From JALOAT01 sp041677345 (GTDB lineage Bacteria; Pseudomonadota; Gammaproteobacteria; Thiohalomonadales; Thiohalomonadaceae): a stretch of 16,660 nucleotides of DNA. Where the stretch lies: the NCBI GenBank assembly GCA_041677345.1, contig JBAYQE010000057.1, forward strand, positions 1 through 16,660. The letters are read 5' to 3'. The notes below the pieces were generated by a model. That model ran no database searches, had not been told where the DNA came from, and saw only the letters and a list, made by a program, of their open reading frames with translations. Positions 8,032-14,780 of the stretch are shown piece by piece (within the stretch, counting starts at the first letter, position 1; each line of letters starts with the position of its first letter). The position numbers were made by a program, and so were the translations under genes.

Positions 8032-8766
8032 ATGCCGGAGAATCGCGAAGGCCAGCGTGTACCGGAAGTCGTCTTCAAGACACGCCAGGACGATCGCTGG
8101 GTCGATGTGACCACCGACCAGGTGTTCGGTGGCAAGACCATCGCCGCGTTCGCCTTGCCCGGTGCCTTCACGCCCACGTGTTCGGCGGCACACCTGCCGC
8201 GCTTCAATGAATTGGCACCGCTGCTGCGCGCCAATGGCGTGGACGAGATCGTGTGCCTGTCGGTCAACGATGCCCATGTGATGAATGCCTGGCAGCGGCA
8301 GCAGAAGGCCGACCAGGTGCGCATGCTGCCCGACGGCAACGGCGAGTTCGCGGCGGGCATGGGCATGCTGGTGGACATGCGTCACCTGGGCTACGGCTGG
8401 CGCTCCTGGCGCTATTCCATGCTGGTGCGCGATGGCGTCATCGAGAAGATGTTCATCGAACCGGAGCAGGAGGGTGATCCCTACGAAGTCTCCGACGCCG
8501 ATACGCTGCTGCGCCACCTCAACCCCAATGCGCGTGAGATGCCGCCCGTGACCATGATCACGCGTGACGGCTGTCCTTACTGCGCGCGAGCGCGCCGCAT
8601 GCTGGAGGAAAGGGGTTATGGCTGGGAGGAACTGGTGCTGGGTGAAGGCATCAGTGAGCGCAGTCTGCGTGCCCTCGCCGGTACCGACCTCACACCTCAG
8701 GTATTCATCGGCGGCGAGCGTATCGGCGGCGCCGATGCCCTGGAGGCCTATCTTGCGCGGTTCTGA
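8032..8766 (+). CDS. Hybrid peroxiredoxin-glutaredoxin (hyPrx5)
   Basis: Predicted cytosolic, glutathione-dependent thiol peroxidase that reduces H2O2 and organic peroxides. Its 244 residues comprise an N-terminal Prx5-type domain (about 1-165) and a C-terminal glutaredoxin domain (about 172-244). The peroxidatic Cys50 is in PGAFTPTCS, and a second Cys75 is in IVCLSVND. The glutaredoxin has the dithiol CPYC site (Cys181, Cys184), the cis-Pro TPQVFIGG loop and a GGADALEAY end. In the characterised Haemophilus influenzae hybrid, the fused glutaredoxin recycles the peroxidatic Cys with glutathione; the same is expected here. The ATG at 8032 follows GGAGG at good spacing, and the frame upstream to 7813 is non-conserved. 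It is divergent from the SRPBCC gene. Confidence 0.93.
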   Translation: MPENREGQRVPEVVFKTRQDDRWVDVTTDQVFGGKTIAAFALPGAFTPTCSAAHLPRFNELAPLLRANGVDEIVCLSVNDAHVMNAWQRQQKADQVRMLPDGNGEFAAGMGMLVDMRHLGYGWRSWRYSMLVRDGVIEKMFIEPEQEGDPYEVSDADTLLRHLNPNAREMPPVTMITRDGCPYCARARRMLEERGYGWEELVLGEGISERSLRALAGTDLTPQVFIGGERIGGADALEAYLARF

Positions 8767-8827
8767 ACGCCTGTAGTCTCCGCGCGTTGCGAGCACGACT
8801 TTCGGCGTAGGTCCGCGTGGCCGTCAG

Positions 8828-8836
8828 TGGCATAAT
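8828..8836 (+). promoter_or_regulatory. Extended -10 promoter element upstream of the Bax-like gene
   Basis: TGG followed by CATAAT (8831-8836) matches an extended -10 box (TGn plus 5 of 6 of TATAAT). No good -35 lies 17 bp upstream, which extended -10 promoters do not need. The predicted transcription start would fall at about 8842-8844, at or beside the ATG at 8844. This implies a leaderless or near-leaderless message. Confidence 0.4.
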
Positions 8837-8843
8837 GCACGCC

Positions 8844-9761
8844 ATGTTTCGACCACTGCTTTCCCGTTTTCTGCTTGCGTTGACGTTCTCTGTGCCGCTC
8901 CTGCTCGCCTGGTGGTTGGATACCTACGTGGCCGAACCGCTGCGCGATGCGCACAGCTGCAATGTGATTCTGCACACCCCGCAAGCGACCGCCGCCGCGC
9001 GACTTGCCGCCGAACTGGAGGCACGCGGTTATGCATGGCCACCCGAGGCGCCCGTGCCTCGGCTTGCTGTGAAAGCCATGCCCGGGGACATGGCCGCGCT
9101 GGGCATCGCGCAACGCAAGGCGCTGTTCTTCCGCATCGTGCTGCCGCTCGTCATGGCGGAGAACGAGCGCCTCGCACGTCAGCGTGCACGGCTGGAACAG
9201 GCGTTCGCCCGCGGCGTCCTGTGGCATGGCACCCATGCCTGGCGTTTCGTGCAGCGCCTGGCATCCAGCTTCGGTCTGCAGGGGGATCTGAACGATCCGG
9301 ATTTCCGCGCACGCCTGCTGCGGCGCGTGGATACCCTTCCGCTCGGCTTGGCGCTTGCGCAAGCCGCCAACGAAAGCGCCTGGGGCATGTCGCGCTTCGC
9401 GGTGCAGGGCAACGCACTGTTCGGTCAATGGACCTGGGTAGCCGATGCCGGTATCACACCGCTGCAGCGTGCCACGGGTGCGCGGCATTCCGTGCGTGCC
9501 TACCCCAATCTGCAGGCGTCCGTGCGGGCTTACATGCACAACCTCAACGTGGGTCATGCCTACCAGGACCTGCGGCACCTGCGGGCCCGGTTACGCGCCC
9601 AGGGCCAGGAGCCCGGCGGGCTCGGTCTGGCAGGCATGCTGCAGCGGTATTCGGAGCGCGGCGAGGCCTACGTCGCCGAGATCCGCGGCATGATCCGCAG
9701 CAACCACCTGGACCACCTTGGCCAGCCCGTGTTCGCTCAGCTTCCAGGCATCACACCTTAG
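8844..9761 (+). CDS. bax: Bax-like membrane-anchored glucosaminidase
   Basis: Predicted 305-residue peptidoglycan hydrolase of the E. coli Bax / FlgJ-C (GH73-like N-acetylglucosaminidase) group, acting in the periplasm. An N-terminal hydrophobic segment (about residues 7-25, LLSRFLLALTFSVPLLLAWW) serves as an anchor or signal. A helical middle follows, then the catalytic domain from about residue 125. The likely catalytic Glu177 is in AQAANESAWGMSRFA, and GNALFGQWTW follows, as in the family. The C-terminus has AYPNLQASVRAYMHNLN and YAYVAEIR-like segments. Start choice is uncertain: GTG 8817 and ATG 8835 are in frame, but none of the three has a good Shine-Dalgarno, and ATG 8835 overlaps a -10 box, so ATG 8844 is preferred. 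It converges on the deacetylase gene. Its role in the cell is unproven. Confidence 0.88.
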   Translation: MFRPLLSRFLLALTFSVPLLLAWWLDTYVAEPLRDAHSCNVILHTPQATAAARLAAELEARGYAWPPEAPVPRLAVKAMPGDMAALGIAQRKALFFRIVLPLVMAENERLARQRARLEQAFARGVLWHGTHAWRFVQRLASSFGLQGDLNDPDFRARLLRRVDTLPLGLALAQAANESAWGMSRFAVQGNALFGQWTWVADAGITPLQRATGARHSVRAYPNLQASVRAYMHNLNVGHAYQDLRHLRARLRAQGQEPGGLGLAGMLQRYSERGEAYVAEIRGMIRSNHLDHLGQPVFAQLPGITP

Positions 9762-9887
9762 TGCCTGCCACTGTTGCAAGCCCCTTTGGCGAGGGATCCG
9801 GCGGACGATCCGGCACGCGCGGAGCCGTTGGCGGGAACTCGATGTGCACACCTCGGTGCCGGCCGTTTCCCGTTGAGACGGGTACCT

Positions 9888-10919
9888 TCAGGGGATGATC
9901 CAGGGCTGGCTGAACCAGTGGTAGCGCCTGCCGCTGGCGTCCGGGGCGGTACAGTTGTAGCGGCTCCGCCCCTTCGGCAACGGGCGTTCGGCCTGGATGA
10001 GGAAGCGGCGTTCTCCGACCGGCACTACCCGCAGCGCGTCGCCACCTGTGTAGCAACGCACGGTCGACAGCGCGGGTGCGTGCTCCGCCAGGGTGATGGT
10101 CAGACGGGGTGGATTCTCCTGCACCAGCGGTTCGGCGGGTTCGAGCGCAGCCACGGGCAGTGGCAGTGAGGCGGCCTTGGTGGCGAACTCTTCGACGGAG
10201 GCGTAGCGTTCCGCCATGGGGTAACGCGGCAGGGCGCGAGGGTCGGACGTGGTGCCGATGGCGCCCGAGTGCTGGCCGAAGGCCACATAACCCAGTTCCT
10301 TGACGAGAGCGGCGAGGGCCAGGGTGTATTCGCCGTAGGGATAGGCGAACAGCGCCGGCGAATGGGCAGTCTGCGGGCCCAGTTCGGCCTGCAGGCGTGC
10401 CTGGGCTGTGGCCAGTTCGTCACGCACACGGGCGCGCCACCGTGCTGCGGATTCCCCCGCCTGCCTGCGCCACAGGGCATTGTGTTTCAGGCCATGGCTG
10501 GCGAAACGCACGCCATGGGCCTGCATCTCACGCATCTGCTCCCAAGTCATGTAATCAGGCAGTTGCCTGTCTATGGAATCCGTGTTCACGAACACGGTGA
10601 ACGGCCAGCCCCGATCCACCATGCGCGGAAACGCGTGCCGGTAAACGGAACGATAGGCATCGTCCACGGTGATGGCCATGGTGTGATCGGGCATGGGTGC
10701 GCCGGTCTCGAGGTGCTGCACGATGCGCTCCAGCGGCCACACCGTATAGCCGTGGCCCGCGAGCCAGTCGAGATGGGCCTCGAACTGGTCGATGCGCACG
10801 CTGGTCGACGGATAGCGTTCCTCACCGAAGCGGTGGTACATGAAAACGACGGCATGGGATTCCACCGCGGCGGCGAGTGCCGGGAGCAGCAGGAGCAGCA
10901 CGGTGATCAGGTGGCGCAT
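9888..10919 (-). CDS. Secreted polysaccharide deacetylase (NodB/CE4-like) with extra C-terminal domain
   Basis: A 343-residue protein predicted to remove acetyl groups from an N-acetylated envelope glycan. The start at 10919 gives a clean signal peptide (MRHLITVLLLLLPALAAA, cleavage near 18). The NodB domain starts at VVFMYHRFGEERYP. It has TVDDAY with the Asp86-Asp87 pair (motif 1), SHGLKH with zinc-ligand His142 and His146 (motif 2), and YPYGEY at 193-198 (motif 3 position). Motif 1 is TVDDAY rather than the usual TFDDG. Residues about 245-343 form a separate beta-rich piece with two Cys and RYNCTAPDASGRRYHWFSQPW; I cannot name it. No Shine-Dalgarno is seen. It follows the hydrolase gene by 7 nt, so coupling is likely. 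Confidence 0.87.
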   Translation of the reverse strand: MRHLITVLLLLLPALAAAVESHAVVFMYHRFGEERYPSTSVRIDQFEAHLDWLAGHGYTVWPLERIVQHLETGAPMPDHTMAITVDDAYRSVYRHAFPRMVDRGWPFTVFVNTDSIDRQLPDYMTWEQMREMQAHGVRFASHGLKHNALWRRQAGESAARWRARVRDELATAQARLQAELGPQTAHSPALFAYPYGEYTLALAALVKELGYVAFGQHSGAIGTTSDPRALPRYPMAERYASVEEFATKAASLPLPVAALEPAEPLVQENPPRLTITLAEHAPALSTVRCYTGGDALRVVPVGERRFLIQAERPLPKGRSRYNCTAPDASGRRYHWFSQPWIIP

Positions 10920-10926
10920 GGTGTCA

Positions 10927-11769
10927 TTATCGCGCTTGTGGATCACGCGGCAAGCGCCTGTCGAGCCAGGCGATGAGCCGTTCACGTTGCCCGCGCGTGG
11001 TGAAGGCAGCAATGTGACGGGCGCCATCCACCAACCACAATTCCTTCGGTTCATGCGCAGCGGCATGCAATTCCATGCCGTGGTGGAAAGGAATGACCTC
11101 ATCATCGCGGCTGTGCACCACCAGCAGCGGCACAGGACTGATGCCGTCGACCACCTCGATGGGACGGTAGTCGTCGGAAATGGTCAGCGACAACGGCCAT
11201 TGGAACGGCCAAGTGAACCATGAGTTGGAAAGCAGCTCGCGCGCAAGGCTGCGATAACTGGTGGGCGCACCCTCCACCACCAGGGCAGCCACCGATGTGC
11301 GCAAAGGCGAGTGAGCGAGCCCGGTGATGGCGGTGGCGCCGCCCATGCTCTGGCCGAATACCACGATGCGTGTGGGGTCCACCCCGGGCAGGGTACGCAC
11401 GTGTTCGAGGGCGGCGGCGAAGTCCTGGTGCACGCCGGGCAGCGAGGGTTTGCCCCCGGATTTACCGTAGCCGCGATAATCGAACAACAGTACCTGGTAG
11501 CCGTAATCCGGCATCCAGTAGACGCTCGCCAGATGCGTGCTGATGTTTTCCGCATTGCCGTGCAGGAACAGCACCGTAGCCCGCGCCGTGTCCTTGGCCG
11601 GCAGGAACCAGGCGTGCAGGCGGGTACCGTCCGCGGCAGTGAACCAGATGTCGCGCGCGGTGACGCCCACCTCGGCGGGTACGAGCACGTGTTGGCGCAT
11701 GGGCTGGAAGATCAGGCCCGTGCAGCCGCTGAGCAGCGTGCAGGCAAGGAACATCAAGCATGCACGCAT
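10927..11769 (-). CDS. Alpha/beta-hydrolase lipoprotein (BEM46/YfhR-like)
   Basis: A 280-residue predicted lipoprotein. Starting at the ATG 11769 gives MRACLMFLACTLLSGC with lipobox LSGC (Cys16); the longer frame to 11910 lies inside the upstream gene. The fold is an alpha/beta-hydrolase: oxyanion region FLHGNAENIS (68-77), the DYRGYGKSGG loop (97-106), nucleophile Ser141 in GQSMGG, Asp222 or Asp223 in SRDDEVIPFHHG, and His252 in GARH. This is the BEM46/YfhR-like subgroup of serine hydrolases; likely esterase or peptidase activity, substrate unknown. The start shares one base with the upstream stop (TGATG), a strong sign of coupling with the DUF4105 gene; the deacetylase follows after 7 nt. 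Residue 17 is Thr, so no Asp+2 inner-membrane retention signal is seen. Confidence 0.9.
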   Translation of the reverse strand: MRACLMFLACTLLSGCTGLIFQPMRQHVLVPAEVGVTARDIWFTAADGTRLHAWFLPAKDTARATVLFLHGNAENISTHLASVYWMPDYGYQVLLFDYRGYGKSGGKPSLPGVHQDFAAALEHVRTLPGVDPTRIVVFGQSMGGATAITGLAHSPLRTSVAALVVEGAPTSYRSLARELLSNSWFTWPFQWPLSLTISDDYRPIEVVDGISPVPLLVVHSRDDEVIPFHHGMELHAAAHEPKELWLVDGARHIAAFTTRGQRERLIAWLDRRLPRDPQAR

Positions 11770-13652
11770 CAGAAATACCAGTGCAGGCTCACACCGCCCT
11801 CGAACAGCTGATCGTCTTCCAGGTGCGTGGAGGTGAGTTCCACGCGCGCCGCCAGGTCCCTGCGGAGTTCGTAGCCGGCCTGCAGAAAGGCCTCGGCCTC
11901 GTGGGTCCACAGTCCCGTGTAGCGGCGCGCACGGGCACCGGCCAACAGCGTAAGCCTGTCGGTGGGTGTGGCGTATAGCCCGAGCAACGGGCCTGCACCC
12001 ACCGCATAGCCGTCGGGCAGGTCGTCCTCGGCCAGGATGTCCAGTTCCGCCAGCGCGAAGCCGAGCAGGCGCGGGCGCAGTTGCCAGGCACCGCCGACGC
12101 CGGCACTGATACTGAATGGCAGCTCGTCACTGGCAATGGCACGGCGCTCCAGTGCGGCGGTGAAACGCCACGACAGCGGCTGAAAGAACGCATCGCGCGG
12201 GCTCAGGGAGACGATGTCCACGAAGCGGAACCAGCGGAGCTCGTGGTCGTTCTCACCAGGGTACCAGCGTGCGGCGATGTCGAAGAAGTTGATCTGTGCA
12301 CCCTCGCTGTAACCTGACTGGGGGTCGACCAGGTCGTGATAGGCCGGACGCAACCGCAGTTCGGTGAAGCCGATGCCGTCACGCGCGCCGGTACCGAGCA
12401 CCACGCGCGCGGTACCGTGACCCTGGTCCGGCCGCACCGCCGGCGGGCGCGGCACGGGGGCTGCCGCCGTGGGCAAGGCGCTGCGGGCGCGCAGCAGGGC
12501 AAGGGCGCGCGGGGCCACATATTCGCGCGGCAGATCTTCATCCGCGGCGCGGTATTGCAGGTAGTCATAGGCGAGGTCGAGCACCTGAGCGGCCTGTACC
12601 GATGCCATGCCTTGCAGGATTTCCCCGCTCCGTTCCGGTGTCTCGGCGACGGTACGCGCCAGCGCCCCGTGCTCATCACCCAGCACCGTGACCTGGTGAC
12701 GGATGCGGGTGGCCAGGGCGGGCCGGAACTGCACGCGCGTGAGCAGACCTTCCTCTTCCAGCACCGCACGCACCGTATCGCTGGGAATGGCCCATGCGGG
12801 AAAGCGCTCGGCAAGGTGATGGCCGGGCCGCGCCACGTCCAGGAGAGCGAGCAGCTGGTAGGAACAGTTTTCGTCGAAGAAGAAGTAATCGAAATTGACC
12901 TGACCCAGTTCCCAGGCATGCTCCAGCAGGCGGCGGATTTCCGCGGGTGTGAAGGCCAGTTCGTATTCCCAGAGATCGCGGTTCTCCAGGTCGTTGTATT
13001 CCTTCACCTTTGCGTAATAGGGCGTGATGGTGAAGTAACCCGGGTAGCCACCGAGCAGCCCCTTCACGGCGAACACCATGCCGTTGGTGTCATTGGTTTC
13101 CGCGGCGTAATTGAGCGCATAGGAAAACAGCCGCGTGCCGTCGGACTGTTCGGAGGTATCCACGCGCAACAGGGTGTGGCCGAACATGGACGAGGGATTG
13201 TTCATGTAGGCGGCGGGAAACACCAGGGTGAGCTGGCGCGGGGCGATGGCGGCGTACCAGTTCTCGAAGCGCGTGCAGGCCTTTTCGGGCAGGCGCGTGG
13301 CCTCGAAATGCAGACGTTCTTTCAGCCAGCTGTAACGGGCGATGAAGCGGCATTGCGGGTGTTGCCATGTGGGCGTTTCTTCACCCTGAACGAAGAACGC
13401 GGCGAGTGTGGCGTCCAGTTCCGCTTGGGGATCGGTCTTTCCTCCCGGTGCATTGAAGAAGGCCGGCGCGTCGGCGAGGCTGGTGTGCCCCGCCCGCAGC
13501 AGGTTGGGACGCCAGTGACCGAGTGCAAGCCATTCCCCGGTACGGGCGAGGCCGGCTTTGCGGGCGGCCGCCTGCAGTTCATGGAGGTAGTCGGCGGACG
13601 CGGGCAAGGCGCACAACAGGAGTGTGAAGGCGATGAACAGGCGGGTGCGCAT
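11769..13652 (-). CDS. DUF4105 (Lnb N-terminal type) periplasmic protein with barrel-like C-terminus
   Basis: Predicted 627-residue exported protein. The start at 13652 gives signal peptide MRTRLFIAFTLLLCALPASA; an in-frame GTG at 13670 lies inside a terminator stem. There is no Shine-Dalgarno. Residues about 95-285 hold the DUF4105/Lnb-N core: FPAAYMNNPSSMFGHTLLR with His159, a Tyr-rich PYYAKVKEYNDLENRDLWEYEL segment, and FDENCSYQLL with Cys263. The conserved His and Cys suggest a papain-like enzyme, but the activity of the family is not established as far as I know. A Pro/Ala linker (about 391-410) leads to roughly 215 residues of alternating beta strands ending in LHWYF, a C-terminal aromatic as in outer-membrane barrels. 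The gene lies upstream of, and coupled to, the hydrolase and deacetylase genes. Confidence 0.86.
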   Translation of the reverse strand: MRTRLFIAFTLLLCALPASADYLHELQAAARKAGLARTGEWLALGHWRPNLLRAGHTSLADAPAFFNAPGGKTDPQAELDATLAAFFVQGEETPTWQHPQCRFIARYSWLKERLHFEATRLPEKACTRFENWYAAIAPRQLTLVFPAAYMNNPSSMFGHTLLRVDTSEQSDGTRLFSYALNYAAETNDTNGMVFAVKGLLGGYPGYFTITPYYAKVKEYNDLENRDLWEYELAFTPAEIRRLLEHAWELGQVNFDYFFFDENCSYQLLALLDVARPGHHLAERFPAWAIPSDTVRAVLEEEGLLTRVQFRPALATRIRHQVTVLGDEHGALARTVAETPERSGEILQGMASVQAAQVLDLAYDYLQYRAADEDLPREYVAPRALALLRARSALPTAAAPVPRPPAVRPDQGHGTARVVLGTGARDGIGFTELRLRPAYHDLVDPQSGYSEGAQINFFDIAARWYPGENDHELRWFRFVDIVSLSPRDAFFQPLSWRFTAALERRAIASDELPFSISAGVGGAWQLRPRLLGFALAELDILAEDDLPDGYAVGAGPLLGLYATPTDRLTLLAGARARRYTGLWTHEAEAFLQAGYELRRDLAARVELTSTHLEDDQLFEGGVSLHWYF

Positions 13653-13659
13653 GCAAGAC

Positions 13660-13691
13660 AAAGGCGACACCCGTTTCCGGGTGTCGCCTTT
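13660..13691 (-). terminator. Intrinsic terminator/attenuator after DUF3015
   Basis: A perfect 14-bp inverted repeat (13660-13673 against 13678-13691) encloses, on the minus strand, a GAAA tetraloop closed by CCCG/CGGG. The tail reads TTTGTCTTGC, giving a short, interrupted U-tract. It begins about 11 nt beyond the DUF3015 stop and ends 7 nt before the ATG of the DUF4105 gene. It should end most DUF3015 transcripts while letting a fraction read through into the three-gene operon. It could also hinder ribosome access to the DUF4105 start. Confidence 0.85.
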
Positions 13692-13702
13692 CAGACGCCC
13701 AC

Positions 13703-14185
13703 TCAGGCGGCGTAGCGGGACAGCTTCGCGTCGGCGGCCAGGACGTCGTTCAGGTTGCCGAGAACCTGTTCCGCGGTAACGTCGCTGCTGGAGAAGATCT
13801 TGTCGAAGTTGTCACGGGTGGCGGTGAAGAAGGTGGCCTTGTCGGCAGCTTCCACGCCCATTAGGTCGGCGAGGGTCTCGAGGGTTTCACCCTGTCCCTT
13901 GGACATGTCGGCGGCAAGCTTGTCCATGTTGGAACCGGTGAACATGGAGAGCTTGGCGGTGGAGGACACCACACCGTCCTGCGTGCAGCCCAGGGTGCCC
14001 GAGGAGATGCCGAAGGTCTGGTTGCCGAAGGTGGCGTTGGTGGTGGCCGCCAATACCTGCGGGGCGACCCCACGCTGGCCATCGAATACCATGGAACCCA
14101 GGCCGCAACCCACGTTGTTCTGCTGGGCCATGGCCGTGCCAGTGGAGAGCGCGAGAGCCAGTGCGGAGAATGCGATCTTCTTCAT
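13703..14185 (-). CDS. DUF3015 family secreted protein
   Basis: A 160-residue predicted periplasmic protein. The start at 14185 is set by GAGGAAGGA just upstream and a clear signal peptide MKKIAFSALALALSTGTAMA, cleaved before QQ. The mature part opens with NVGCGLGSMVFDGQRG and QVLAATTNATFGNQTFGIS, hallmark wording of DUF3015. Cys27 and Cys67 probably form a disulfide. The C-terminal half is helical and acidic, with TATRDNFDKIFSSSDVTAEQVL. The family is widespread in Gammaproteobacteria and has no assigned function. It is followed by a strong terminator, so it may be made in excess over the downstream DUF4105, hydrolase and deacetylase proteins. From memory, DUF3015 and DUF4105 genes are often neighbours, which would support a shared function. 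Confidence 0.9.
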   Translation of the reverse strand: MKKIAFSALALALSTGTAMAQQNNVGCGLGSMVFDGQRGVAPQVLAATTNATFGNQTFGISSGTLGCTQDGVVSSTAKLSMFTGSNMDKLAADMSKGQGETLETLADLMGVEAADKATFFTATRDNFDKIFSSSDVTAEQVLGNLNDVLAADAKLSRYAA

Positions 14186-14238
14186 ACGATTCCTTCCTCG
14201 ATAACGCTTGTTAGGGTTCTTGTACGTCCAGTATCCCG

Positions 14239-14285
14239 CATGGACGCCGTCACTGTGTAGCACAGGACGGGAAGCGGCGTCCATG
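14239..14285. repeat. 11-bp inverted repeat with inner stem, upstream of DUF3015
   Basis: CATGGACGCCG (14239-14249) and CGGCGTCCATG (14275-14285) are perfect reverse complements. Inside them CTGTG (14253-14257) and CACAG (14261-14265) pair around a 3-nt loop. It lies between the split YeeE genes and DUF3015, and no T-run follows on either strand. It could be a processing or termination hairpin for the YeeE transcript, an operator for DUF3015, or a small palindromic repeat. The rest of the 182-nt gap shows no gene and no promoter that I trust. Confidence 0.55.
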
Positions 14286-14367
14286 TCATCCCACCAATGG
14301 CGGGCATTCGAACGCGTGGAGGAAGGGTGTAGCCATAAAAGAACGGCGCCCCATGACTCTTGGAGTA

Positions 14368-14778
14368 TCAGATCCGCCGCAGCGTCGGCAGCAAGGCATA
14401 GAGCCAGGTGCCAAGCACGATCCCGACCATGGTAGGCAGGGCGGCCAGCTTGCCCTGGCCGAGCATGGCCAGCACCGAACCCGGGCAGGCGCCTGCCAGG
14501 CCCCAGCCGGCGCCGAACAGCAGCGCGCCGAGCACCAGCCCCCTGCGATAGGGGCGGCCCTCGAAGGTGAGCGCCTGCCTACCCACCACACTTTGTGCAC
14601 CGGTGCGCTTGAGCAGCAGAATGCCGGCCACACCTACGGCCACTGCCGAGCTGATTACCCACAGCAGCTGCAAGTCCTGAAACAGGAACAAGCGTGCATA
14701 GAAATCGAATTCGGTGGCGCCGGCGCGGCTGAGCAAAAACCCGAAGCCGGTGCCGAACACGAGGTGGATGGCCGGCAT
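14368..14778 (-). CDS. YeeE/YedE family transporter, second half (DUF6691-like)
   Basis: A 136-residue polytopic membrane protein with about four helices. The ATG at 14778 lies 2 nt past the stop of the upstream half, with GGGAG about 9 nt before it. The C-terminal part has GAGWGLAGACPGSVLAMLGQG with Cys98 in the G-x-CPG motif of YeeE/YedE proteins. Long single-chain YeeE (TsuA) takes up thiosulfate through a line of conserved Cys residues. Here the protein is divided into two small subunits, each carrying such a Cys, like the PmpA/PmpB-type pairs. The substrate is probably a sulfur compound, by family inference only. It ends with a TGA at 14370-14368. Confidence 0.87.
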   Translation of the reverse strand: MPAIHLVFGTGFGFLLSRAGATEFDFYARLFLFQDLQLLWVISSAVAVGVAGILLLKRTGAQSVVGRQALTFEGRPYRRGLVLGALLFGAGWGLAGACPGSVLAMLGQGKLAALPTMVGIVLGTWLYALLPTLRRI

Positions 14779-14780
14779 GC

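Noticed and set aside
9869..9882. CCCGT/ACGGG hairpin between the Bax-like gene and the deacetylase gene as a shared terminator
   Set aside because: Only 5 bp and no T-run on either strand. I see no convincing terminator in this convergent gap.
13652..13670. GTG at 13670 as the start of the DUF4105 protein
   Set aside because: It lies in the terminator stem and would put six residues before a normal signal peptide. The ATG at 13652 fits better, although neither has a ribosome binding site.
12336..13715. 459-codon open frame on the plus strand opposite the DUF4105 gene
   Set aside because: High GC makes stop codons rare on the opposite strand. The translation is His/Gly/Arg-rich with no recognisable domain, while the minus strand encodes a clear exported protein.
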